Shown: in pieces, positions 7,419 to 13,195 of the stretch
Layout of the letters: every line of letters starts with the position of its first letter
Position numbering within the stretch: the stretch's first letter is position 1
Assembly (NCBI GenBank): GCA_016234525.1
Contig: JACRBK010000524.1
Location: 1 to 13,195, forward strand
Direction: 5' to 3'
Source of the DNA: Chloroflexota bacterium
GTDB taxonomy: Bacteria; Chloroflexota; Anaerolineae; Aggregatilineales; Aggregatilineaceae
Length of the DNA: 13,195 bases
Translations under genes and position numbers: made by a program
Notes under the pieces: model-generated
Databases searched by the model: none
Seen by the model: only the letters and a program-made list of their open reading frames with translations
What the model was told of the DNA's origin: nothing

Positions 7419-8162
7419 ATGTCGTCGGGCAAACCACCGCGCGCCATTCCGCGTGATGCTAAACGAATCCTGGTCGTGGATGATGAACCGCGCATGATCG
7501 GTTTCATCCGAATGAATCTTGAACTTGAAGGTTATCAGGTTCTCGAAGCACATAATGGGCTGCAAGCTCTAGAGTCTATTCGCACGCAGCTTCCTGATCT
7601 GGTGCTGTTAGATGTGATGATGCCGGACCTTGACGGCTTCGAAACCCTACGAATGCTGCGTGAGTTTTCTAGCATTCCGGTGATTATGCTCACCGCCAAA
7701 GGGGAAGAGGACGATAAGGTATACGGGTTAGAATTGGGCGCAGATGATTATGTCACCAAGCCATTTGGCTCGCGTGAACTTTCTAGCCGGGTGCGGGCTG
7801 TGCTGCGACGGGCAGATATGCCTAGTGCCTCGCCCGATCAGGCTGTTCTCAAGATCGATGATCGCCTCAGCGTTGATTTTAACCGGCGTGAGGTAATCGT
7901 TGCCGGAGAACATATCAAACTGCGTCCGACGGAGTACCGGTTGTTATATCACTTGATTGAAAACTCCGGATGGACTGTGCCGCACGAACAACTTTTGGCG
8001 AAGGTGTGGGGTTATGAGTACCGTGACGAAACCCATTATGTGCGGTTGTATGTGAACTATCTGCGGGAAAAGATCGAGGAAGACCCATCTGATCCCAAAT
8101 ATATCCTGACCGAACGTGGGGTCGGATACCGGTTTATGGACTTTAAGCGCGAAGCAAACTAA
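7419..8162 (+). CDS. OmpR/PhoB-family response regulator
   Basis: A 247-residue two-domain transcription regulator. I chose the ATG at 7419; a TTG at 7401 would add six residues of no family likeness. Residues 17-130 are a receiver domain with the acidic pair Asp21-Asp22 (VVDDEP), phosphoacceptor Asp65 (LLDVMMPDLDG), Thr92 (MLTAK) and Lys114 (YVTKPF), so phosphorylation should work. Residues about 148-240 are a winged-helix DNA-binding domain with the signature LRPTEYRLLYHL, the recognition helix in DETHYVRLYVNYLREKI and the wing ending TERGVGYRF. No histidine kinase gene is adjacent, so its kinase is encoded elsewhere, or the receiver is regulated by the Ser/Thr kinase of this operon, which is inference. 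It lies between the 79-residue protein gene and a GTPase gene. It may autoregulate the operon; the 9-bp repeats at 1972 and 2026 are untested candidates for its sites. Confidence 0.92.
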   Translation: MSSGKPPRAIPRDAKRILVVDDEPRMIGFIRMNLELEGYQVLEAHNGLQALESIRTQLPDLVLLDVMMPDLDGFETLRMLREFSSIPVIMLTAKGEEDDKVYGLELGADDYVTKPFGSRELSSRVRAVLRRADMPSASPDQAVLKIDDRLSVDFNRREVIVAGEHIKLRPTEYRLLYHLIENSGWTVPHEQLLAKVWGYEYRDETHYVRLYVNYLREKIEEDPSDPKYILTERGVGYRFMDFKREAN

Positions 8163-8169
8163 ATGGATG

Positions 8170-8175
8170 AGGAGG
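8170..8175 (+). promoter_or_regulatory. Ribosome binding site that fixes a GTG start for the GTPase
   Basis: AGGAGG at 8170-8175 is a perfect Shine-Dalgarno core lying 5 nt before GTG at 8181. The in-frame ATG at 8163, immediately after the regulator's stop, has no comparable site of its own and would have AGGAGG inside its coding sequence. Confidence 0.7.
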
Positions 8176-8180
8176 ACGGT

Positions 8181-8714
8181 GTGTCGAACCTCTACAAAAT
8201 CATTGTCACCGGGCCGTTTAATTCGGGCAAAACGGCGTTCATTGGGACAATTTCGGATATCGAGGTCGTGACGACGGAGCGTAAGATCACCACCGAGGAT
8301 CGTGGGATCAAGGCTGAAACAACGGTGGCAATGGATTATGGGCGGGTCGAACTCGACGGCAAAGTCCTGCATTTAAACGGTACGCCGGGGCAGGCCCGGT
8401 TCGATTTTATGTGGGAAATCCTGGCCCGCGAAATGAACGGTTTTATTGTGTTGGTAGACAGCACCGATCCGCCCTCGTTTCCTGATGCGGCGCAGTTGAT
8501 CGAGCTTTTTTCCGGCTTTCACGACGTGCCCTACCTGGTCGCCGCCAACAAAACCGATCTACCCGGCGCTGTGAGCCTGACAGAGCTTCGCCGCCGGGTA
8601 AATCCAGGCGATGATATTACCGTGATGCCGTGTGTTGCCATTCAAAAAACCAGCGTTCGGCAGGTATTGCTGCAAATCATCGAGTTGATTGACGAACGTC
8701 GGGGCGCATCTTAA
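8181..8714 (+). CDS. Small Ras-like GTPase (Srprb/MglA-related)
   Basis: A 177-residue GTPase from GTG at 8181 (183 residues if the ATG at 8163 is used). Motifs: P-loop GPFNSGKT (residues 11-18), a threonine-rich switch I (ITTEDRGIKAETT, one Thr being the likely Mg ligand), G3 as NGTPGQARF (67-71 for GTPGQ; Gly in place of the usual Asp is common in this bacterial branch as I know it), and G4 NKTD (123-126). It is a single minimal G domain without membrane segment or lipid motif. Relatives such as MglA act as polarity or motility switches turned off by roadblock-type MglB proteins. Two roadblock genes occur further along this window. It is the last gene of the operon, close to the regulator gene, and is followed by a strong terminator. 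The target and biological process cannot be read from the sequence. Confidence 0.88.
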   Translation: MSNLYKIIVTGPFNSGKTAFIGTISDIEVVTTERKITTEDRGIKAETTVAMDYGRVELDGKVLHLNGTPGQARFDFMWEILAREMNGFIVLVDSTDPPSFPDAAQLIELFSGFHDVPYLVAANKTDLPGAVSLTELRRRVNPGDDITVMPCVAIQKTSVRQVLLQIIELIDERRGAS

Positions 8715-8739
8715 ACCAGATCGGACCAACATAGAATAG

Positions 8740-8771
8740 AACAAGCCGGGTTTTCGCCCGGCTTGTTTTTT
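8740..8771 (+). terminator. Intrinsic terminator at the end of the signalling operon
   Basis: A perfect 11-bp stem, AACAAGCCGGG (8740-8750) with CCCGGCTTGTT (8757-8767), encloses a 6-nt loop TTTTCG. It is followed by a T-run (8766-8771). It begins 26 nt after the GTPase stop. In the other direction the stem ends the adenosine-deaminase-family gene, though the T-run there is broken (TTCTATTC), so it may work both ways. Confidence 0.9.
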
Positions 8772-8781
8772 GTTGAGGTGG

Positions 8782-9831
8782 TTACATTCCAGCGGACCGG
8801 CGCAGTCGCGCATATTCACCCTGGAAAGTGTTGAGCAGGGCGGCTTTCTCATGGTCGGGCAGATAACAGGTGCGTACTGCATTTAAAGCCGCCTGCACCA
8901 GTTGATCTATACTCAACCCACAGTCTTGCACCGCGTGCAGATATTCGTCGTTCAGCGTGGTATTGAACAGAGCGGGATCATCCGAATTGATCGTGACGCA
9001 GACACCGGCCTCGATCAGGCGTTTGAGGGGATGGGCCTGATAAGATGGATATACGCCCAGGCAGAGATTGCTGGTCGGGTTGACCTCCAGCGGAATCTGG
9101 TGTTCGACCAGATAAGCGATCAACGCCGGGTCTTCAATCGAGCGAACGCCATGCCCCAGTCGTTCAGCTTTGAGCGTGCGAATCGCTCCCCACACGCTGG
9201 CTGGGCCAACCGTTTCCCCGGCATGAGGGTTGCTGTGCAGACCTTTAGTAACTGCTCTCTGATAGGCCGTTTCAAAGGATTCAGGTGGGTTGCCGACTTC
9301 TCCTCCGCCCAATCCCAGCGCGACGATGCCACTCGTTCGCGCATTGTCCGAAGTCAGCCAATCGACCACTTGGTCGGCGGTGTGCAGATTATCGCGCACA
9401 ATATCGGGAATCCAGCGCATCTCCACGCCCCATTCATGCCGGGCCTGTTCGCGGCCTTTGTTAATCGCCGCCAGCAGTTCCTCCCACGAGAGGTGAGGCC
9501 AGGGAACGTTTCCGCCGATGTGCGTGTAGGGCGTCCAGGTGACTTCGGCATAACGGATATTTTGCTGGGCCATGCTGCGCCCATATTCATACGCGATGCG
9601 CGTAAAATCATCTGCGTCGCGCAAACAGTGACAGGTTGTCACAAAAATCTCGATAAAGTGGTTAAAATCCCGGAAGGTATACCACGCTTGCAGTTCCTCT
9701 ACCGTAGCGGCTGGCAGTTTAACCCCGTGCTTGTGGGCCAGATCGAGCAGAGTGGCCGGCTGGATCGTGCCTTCGAGATGGACATGGAGTTCCGCTTTGG
9801 GCATGGCGCGGATAAAGTCGGAAAGGGTCAT
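8782..9831 (-). CDS. Adenosine deaminase family protein
   Basis: A 349-residue metal-dependent hydrolase of the adenosine/AMP deaminase family, expected to convert adenosine to inosine and ammonia in purine salvage. The zinc and catalytic residues are in place: HVHLEG with His16 and His18 near the N-terminus, HAGE with His203 and Glu206, the LGHG histidine at 227, and NSDDP with Asp284 and Asp285. The segment VNPTSNLCLGVYPSYQAHPL and the tail of the active site are closer to adenosine than adenine deaminase, but adenine deaminase or aminodeoxyfutalosine deaminase cannot be excluded by eye. Length is normal for the family and it has no signal peptide, so it is cytosolic. The ATG at 9829-9831 comes 3 nt after the pyrG stop, and its GGAG ribosome site lies within the last pyrG codons, so translation is likely coupled. 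Confidence 0.87.
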   Translation of the reverse strand: MTLSDFIRAMPKAELHVHLEGTIQPATLLDLAHKHGVKLPAATVEELQAWYTFRDFNHFIEIFVTTCHCLRDADDFTRIAYEYGRSMAQQNIRYAEVTWTPYTHIGGNVPWPHLSWEELLAAINKGREQARHEWGVEMRWIPDIVRDNLHTADQVVDWLTSDNARTSGIVALGLGGGEVGNPPESFETAYQRAVTKGLHSNPHAGETVGPASVWGAIRTLKAERLGHGVRSIEDPALIAYLVEHQIPLEVNPTSNLCLGVYPSYQAHPLKRLIEAGVCVTINSDDPALFNTTLNDEYLHAVQDCGLSIDQLVQAALNAVRTCYLPDHEKAALLNTFQGEYARLRRSAGM

Positions 9832-9834
9832 AGA

Positions 9835-11475
9835 TCAAATCTCCGCGTCAAATTGAAGGGTCGGCTGATCTGCCGGTTCAAACTGAGTCGCTGCCTGAAT
9901 AAAATCGCGGAACAGGGGATGCGGGCGATTGGGGCGGCTCAAAAATTCGGGATGGAACTGGCTGCCAAGCATAAATGGGTGATCAACCAGTTCGGTGATT
10001 TCGACCAACCGGCCATCCGGGCTGATGCCGCTGAAACACGCTCCGGCAGCCTCGAACATTTCGCGGTAACGGTTGCTAAATTCGAAGCGATGGCGGTGGC
10101 GCTCATGCACTACTTCGGCCTGATAAGCGGCGGCGGCTTTGGTTCCAGGGGTCAACACGCACGGATACGAACCAAGCCGCATAGTTCCCCCCATATTGGA
10201 GACATGAAGCTGATCCGGCATCAAGTCAATCACCGGGTGTTTACACGAGGTTTCAAACTCGGTGCTGTTCGCTTCTTCCAGGCCCAGCACATTCCGGGTG
10301 AATTCAACGCACATCACCTGCATTCCCAGGCATAGACCCAGGTAAGGCACTTTGCGGGTGCGGGCAAATTGGGCGGTCAATATCTTGCCCTCGATACCCC
10401 GGTCTCCAAATCCGCCAGGGACAACGATCCCATTAACCTGCTCTAATAGATTCCACCCCTTGCCTTTTTCCAGGTCGCCGGAATAGATCCATTCGATCTC
10501 CAGTTTGTGATTATGATAAACAGCGGCATGGGATAATGCCTCTTTGACGCTCATATAGGCATCGTGCAATTCAACATATTTGCCCACGATAGCGATGCGT
10601 ACCGGGGTGTTCACCTGCCGCATTTGTCCTACCATCTCGCGCCATTCGCTCAGCTCGGGGGCGTGTTGAACACCTAACTGGAGTTTTTCGACAACATATT
10701 CACCCAGCCCGCAGTCTTCCAGGATCAGCGGCACTGCATAGATGTTATCGGTCGTTTCGAGCGGGATCACGGCGCGGCTGTCTACGTCGCAGAACAAGGC
10801 GATTTTTCCCTGTAAATCCTGGCTGACCGGGGCATCGGCGCGGGCGACGATCACTTGGGGTTGGATGCCGATGCTGCGCAGTTCGCGGACGCTGTGCTGT
10901 GTGGGTTTGGTTTTTAGTTCGCCCGTTGCCCCGATATGCGGCAGAAAGGTGACATGCACATACAGAGTGTTATCGCGCCCGACATCGGTACGCAGTTGGC
11001 GCAGCGCTTCGAGAAACGGTTGCCCCTCAATATCCCCAACGGTGCCGCCGACTTCCACAATCACCACATCGGCGTCCGTGTTTTGGCCAACTAATCCGAT
11101 CCGGCGTTTGATCTCGTTGGTAATGTGTGGAATAACCTGGATCGTGCCGCCCAGGTAGTCGCCGCGCCGTTCTTTGTTGATCACCTCAGAATAAATCTGC
11201 CCGGTGGTTACATTGCAGGTGCGGTCCAGGTCATTATCGATGAATCGTTCATAATGACCCAGATCCAGATCGGTTTCGGCGCCGTCGGCAGTGACAAAAA
11301 CCTCGCCGTGTTGGTAGGGACTCATTGTGCCCGGATCAACGTTCAAATAGGGGTCCAGTTTTTGAATAGCGACTTTTACCCCACGCGCTTTAAGAATGCG
11401 GCCAATAGCGGCTGCGGTAACGCCCTTCCCGACCGAGCTTACGACGCCCCCTGTGCAGAAGATGTACTTTGGCAT
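9835..11475 (-). CDS. pyrG: CTP synthase (glutamine-hydrolysing)
   Basis: Makes CTP from UTP with ATP and glutamine, the last step of pyrimidine nucleotide synthesis. The protein has 546 residues, a normal length, from the ATG at 11473-11475, which gives the standard N-terminus MPKYIFCTGGVVSSVGKG. An in-frame ATG at 11532 would run the protein through a strong hairpin and add an unrelated basic stretch. Residues 1-270 are the synthetase domain (SSVGKGVTAA nucleotide loop, KLDPYLNVDPGTM, EVGGTVGDIEG). Residues about 295-530 are the class I glutamine amidotransferase, with nucleophile Cys382 in GLCLGMQ and His508/Glu510 in FHPEF. All key residues are present. The enzyme is a cytosolic tetramer in known relatives. 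It is followed by the deaminase gene after 3 nt. No good promoter is visible between the hairpin and the start codon. Confidence 0.97.
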   Translation of the reverse strand: MPKYIFCTGGVVSSVGKGVTAAAIGRILKARGVKVAIQKLDPYLNVDPGTMSPYQHGEVFVTADGAETDLDLGHYERFIDNDLDRTCNVTTGQIYSEVINKERRGDYLGGTIQVIPHITNEIKRRIGLVGQNTDADVVIVEVGGTVGDIEGQPFLEALRQLRTDVGRDNTLYVHVTFLPHIGATGELKTKPTQHSVRELRSIGIQPQVIVARADAPVSQDLQGKIALFCDVDSRAVIPLETTDNIYAVPLILEDCGLGEYVVEKLQLGVQHAPELSEWREMVGQMRQVNTPVRIAIVGKYVELHDAYMSVKEALSHAAVYHNHKLEIEWIYSGDLEKGKGWNLLEQVNGIVVPGGFGDRGIEGKILTAQFARTRKVPYLGLCLGMQVMCVEFTRNVLGLEEANSTEFETSCKHPVIDLMPDQLHVSNMGGTMRLGSYPCVLTPGTKAAAAYQAEVVHERHRHRFEFSNRYREMFEAAGACFSGISPDGRLVEITELVDHPFMLGSQFHPEFLSRPNRPHPLFRDFIQAATQFEPADQPTLQFDAEI

Positions 11476-11502
11476 GGTGCTGACTTCTACTCCCTTATGC
11501 TT

Positions 11503-11555
11503 ATAAAAAGAGCGGCGGGGAGACGAAGGCACTAGCTGCCTTGCTCCCCGCTGCT
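11503..11555 (-). terminator. Nested-hairpin terminator between the roadblock gene and pyrG
   Basis: Read on the minus strand, AGCAGCGGGGAG pairs with CTCCCCGCCGCT (one A/C mismatch). It encloses a second perfect 6-bp hairpin, AAGGCA (loop GCTAG) TGCCTT, and is followed by CTTTTTATAA. This should stop transcripts coming from the roadblock gene, 48 nt upstream. Because pyrG begins only about 28 nt beyond, it could also act as a leader attenuator of pyrG. On the plus strand the outer arms pair fully with a G-U wobble, but no T-run follows there. Confidence 0.8.
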
Positions 11556-11578
11556 TGTATGATCCCTTTGTGGAATGT

Positions 11579-11593
11579 ATACCGTTTTCGGTA
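11579..11593. repeat. Short perfect inverted repeat after the roadblock gene
   Basis: TACCG-TTTT-CGGTA forms a 5-bp stem with a 4-nt loop, just past the roadblock stop. It has no T-run on either side, so it is more likely a small RNA 3' structure, a protein site or chance than a terminator. Confidence 0.4.
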
Positions 11594-11603
11594 CAGATAT
11601 TGC

Positions 11604-11975
11604 CTAGACCAATTTCCCAAGATCATTCGCTGCCCGTTTCATATCCAGAAAAACAAGCCCCAGCTTGGCGGCGTCACGAACCAGGGCCGTGAGTACGGCT
11701 TCATCCCCGACGGACATGAGAATGACAAACCCGTGGTCACCACGCACATAGACTTGATCCAACATACCACGTCCCAATTCGGTTGAAATTCGTTCACCGA
11801 GCGAAAGCATCGCGGCTGACATCGCCGACACGCGATCTTCTTCCACACTCACCGGAAGCGATGACGCCATAATCAACCCGTCAACGCTGACAACCGCCGA
11901 GGCTTCGATGTCAGGGGTTCCAGTTTGCAGATCGCGCAGGCGATCAACCATTAATTCTGTTCGTGATTTCGCCAT
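11604..11975 (-). CDS. Roadblock/LC7 domain protein (MglB-like)
   Basis: A 123-residue single-domain protein of the roadblock/LC7 superfamily. The pattern is typical: an N-terminal helix (TELMVDRLRDLQ), then strands ASAVVSVDGLIMASSLP, a helix rich in small residues (DRVSAMSAAMLSLGERISTEL), strands QVYVRGDHGFVILMSVGDEAVLTALV, and a final helix (KLGLVFLDMKRAANDLGKLV). Such proteins dimerise and regulate small GTPases; MglB is the GTPase-activating partner of MglA. Here the candidate partner is the GTPase encoded at 8181-8714, though the two genes are about 2.9 kb apart on opposite strands. AGGA lies about 9 nt before the ATG. The gene has its own promoter signal upstream and a strong terminator downstream, so it appears to be a single-gene unit. 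It has no membrane segment and is expected in the cytosol. Confidence 0.9.
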   Translation of the reverse strand: MAKSRTELMVDRLRDLQTGTPDIEASAVVSVDGLIMASSLPVSVEEDRVSAMSAAMLSLGERISTELGRGMLDQVYVRGDHGFVILMSVGDEAVLTALVRDAAKLGLVFLDMKRAANDLGKLV

Positions 11976-12025
11976 AGAATGAAATCCTTTCCCGTTTAGG
12001 CCCGGCGTGCTGTCTAGGCGTTTTG

Positions 12026-12034
12026 ATTATACCA
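12026..12034 (-). promoter_or_regulatory. Extended -10 promoter for the roadblock gene
   Basis: On the minus strand TGGTATAAT is a perfect extended -10 (TGnTATAAT) about 50 nt before the ATG at 11975. No convincing -35 is seen, which is usual for extended -10 promoters. A second TATAAT lies at 12054-12049 on the same strand and could be an alternative start. Confidence 0.6.
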
Positions 12035-12229
12035 TATCGTGTGTTCCCATTATATCCACTTGTGAAAAATTGTGGTACAACAGATAGAGAAGAGTTGGCT
12101 GGAATTATGAATTTTTTGTGATTTTAGATTTTTGTCATAGGGGTATAAGGACATCAACCGTCTTTTCCCAGTTGCGCCTGCGATTAAATTTGTTAGGATA
12201 TGTTGTAGGAGTCTGTGACTACAGGCTGA

Positions 12230-12258
12230 TTCTCAGTTGGGCGCAAACCGGATATAAT
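12230..12258 (+). promoter_or_regulatory. Sigma70-type promoter for the receiver-like/roadblock gene
   Basis: TTCTCA at 12230-12235 (four of six matches to TTGACA) is followed after 17 bp by a perfect TATAAT at 12253-12258. Transcription would begin near 12265, about 46 nt before the ATG at 12311. Confidence 0.55.
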
Positions 12259-12310
12259 GAGATTGTGTTGTCGGTCGGTCATTTGTCAGCCATAAACAGG
12301 TAATTGAGCC

Positions 12311-13195
12311 ATGTCCTCGGTCCCACGCATTGTCGTTGTTGATCCCTCTTATGCCATCGCTCGGATTCTTCACGGCGCAATGGTGCTTCTCAACCGCCCG
12401 TGTATTATGGTCGAAGTTCCGACGGCTGAGGATGCCCTGGAAGAGATTCTGCGCTCCAAAACTGCCCTGGTGGTTACGACTTATCGCCTGGACTCTACAG
12501 ACGGGGTTGAATTTGCCACGCATATCAGCCGCGAGTCGTTAGGAACTTCGGTGATTGTGCTCGCGGATGAGGGTGATCCTATCCCGGACAAAAAATCGCT
12601 GGAACAAGCTCCCTTCCAATATTTTATTCGTCCGGTGGCCGAGCAGTTTCTGCGTGGTCTGCGCATTGCGCTTGACGGCGAGGAAGTGGTGCTGGCCGAG
12701 GAACGCACGACCACCAGCAGTAGTGTCCGTCCTGAACTCGATTTAGGACCTGTCCCCGCGATTAACGTCAACGATATGTCTGATATTGTTTCTTCGTTGA
12801 TGCGTGATGTCGGTGCGATGGGCGTTATCCTGGCCGACCGTACTGGGCGGGTGTTGATTGCCCAGGGAGCTACAGGATATGTGGATCAAGAAAAACTGGC
12901 CGTGATGGTCGGGGACTCTTTTTCACATTCGGCAGAGATGGGTTCACTAATCGGCGGTAATGCCTGGACCATGCACTATTACGATGGCGAGCGCCTGGAT
13001 ATTTTTGGATTGGCGCTGGGCATCCACTATTTTATGTGTTTGATTTTCGACGGTACGAGCCGTCCCTTTGGGGCGGTTAACCTGTTTGGACGGCGCGCGG
13101 CGGATCAGATCATTGATCTGATGGGCGAAGTCGCGTATCTGATCAAAAAGCCCGAACCTCTGCGCGTTCCTGCTGCCATGCCTCCGGCGCCTGCG
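12311..13195 (+). CDS. Degenerate receiver domain fused to a roadblock/LC7 domain (3' end outside window)
   Basis: An open frame of 295 codons from ATG at 12311 to the window edge, with no stop. Residues 5-122 read like a receiver domain (RIVVVDPSYAIARIL, TAEDALEEIL, ALVVTTYRLDSTDGVEFA, TSVIVLADEG, YFIRPVAEQFL) but lack the working parts: the acidic pair is reduced to Asp11-Pro12, the phosphoacceptor position is Thr57, the conserved Thr is Ala85 and the conserved Lys is Arg107. It should therefore not accept phosphate in the usual way. Residues about 155-280 resemble a roadblock/LC7 domain (DIVSSLMRDVGAMGVILADRTG, then FGLALGIHYFMCLIFD, then a final helix). A Pro/Ala-rich tail starts near 280 and continues beyond the window, so more domains may follow. 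It is divergent from the roadblock gene at 11604-11975. A weak ribosome site (ACAGG at 12296-12300) precedes the ATG. Confidence 0.82.
   Translation, partial: MSSVPRIVVVDPSYAIARILHGAMVLLNRPCIMVEVPTAEDALEEILRSKTALVVTTYRLDSTDGVEFATHISRESLGTSVIVLADEGDPIPDKKSLEQAPFQYFIRPVAEQFLRGLRIALDGEEVVLAEERTTTSSSVRPELDLGPVPAINVNDMSDIVSSLMRDVGAMGVILADRTGRVLIAQGATGYVDQEKLAVMVGDSFSHSAEMGSLIGGNAWTMHYYDGERLDIFGLALGIHYFMCLIFDGTSRPFGAVNLFGRRAADQIIDLMGEVAYLIKKPEPLRVPAAMPPAPA

Larger units (their letters stand above)
11976..12310. other. 335-bp intergenic region between divergent roadblock genes
   Basis: Contains no open frame that looks like a gene and no RNA gene that I can recognise. It is AT-rich in the middle (about 12040-12200, with T-runs at 12110-12137). 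It carries TATAAT-type signals facing both ways: two on the minus strand near 12026-12054 and one on the plus strand at 12253-12258. This size leaves room for regulator binding between the promoters; no clear long inverted repeat was seen. Confidence 0.6.

Noticed and set aside
2075..8714. A TerY-P type tellurite-resistance or defence cluster
   Set aside because: Kinase, PP2C and vWA genes are present, but no TerD/TerC-type genes are seen and the vWA protein carries a J-domain, so only an analogy is justified.
8902..10335. A 477-codon open frame on the plus strand
   Set aside because: It lies antisense to the deaminase-family gene and pyrG, spans their junction, and its translation shows no domain or motif. 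Both opposite-strand genes have complete catalytic motifs, so this is a shadow of their codon use.
11476..11532. Extended N-terminus of CTP synthase from ATG 11532
   Set aside because: It would translate through the terminator hairpin and T-run; the standard family N-terminus begins at 11475.
12200..12226. Weak hairpin around GTAG..GTC-TGT-GAC-TAC in the intergenic region
   Set aside because: The stem is interrupted by two unpaired bases and is short, with no T-run, so it is not supported as a terminator or riboswitch.
1..13195. Mobile elements, CRISPR arrays, tRNA or rRNA genes
   Set aside because: No transposase or integrase motifs, no spaced direct repeats of CRISPR type, and no tRNA- or rRNA-like stretch were recognised by reading. 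The only tandem repeats are the propeller repeats.

Overview
The window looks like a chromosomal segment of a member of the Chloroflexota (Anaerolineae or a close relative). This is inferred from gene content and style: a soluble Ser/Thr kinase fused to a PQQ-type propeller, a J-domain/vWA fusion, an orphan OmpR-type regulator, MglA/Srprb-like GTPase and roadblock genes, moderate GC, and TATAAT-type promoters. No rRNA, tRNA, CRISPR or mobile element was seen. No similarity search was possible, so the taxon is a judgement.

Left part (1-2033): the 3' end of a type 2 isopentenyl-diphosphate isomerase (fni) converges stop-to-stop with a minus-strand pair, hemW (radical SAM haem-trafficking protein) followed by a small lipoprotein. 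hemW diverges from the central operon across a compact two-way promoter region.

Central part (1980-8771): an apparently complete plus-strand transcription unit of seven genes, with a good sigma70-type promoter in front, a strong intrinsic terminator behind and no terminator seen inside. In order: soluble Ser/Thr kinase with eight propeller repeats; PP2C phosphatase; J-domain/vWA protein; zinc-ribbon/FHA protein (start overlaps the previous stop); a 79-residue protein of unknown function; an OmpR/PhoB-type response regulator without a neighbouring histidine kinase; and an Srprb/MglA-like small GTPase. The set contains a phosphate writer, an eraser, a phosphothreonine reader, a MIDAS/chaperone-type scaffold, a transcription factor and a GTP switch. 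This is the most interesting part of the window.

Right part (8740-13195): a minus-strand nucleotide-metabolism pair, pyrG then an adenosine-deaminase-family gene, 3 nt apart. Upstream of pyrG is a minus-strand roadblock/LC7 gene, separated from it by a nested hairpin terminator. A 335-bp intergenic region with divergent promoters follows. The last gene, truncated by the window edge, encodes a receiver domain lacking its phosphoacceptor aspartate joined to a second roadblock domain. Roadblock proteins are known partners of small GTPases of the MglA type, so these genes may belong functionally with the GTPase that ends the central operon.
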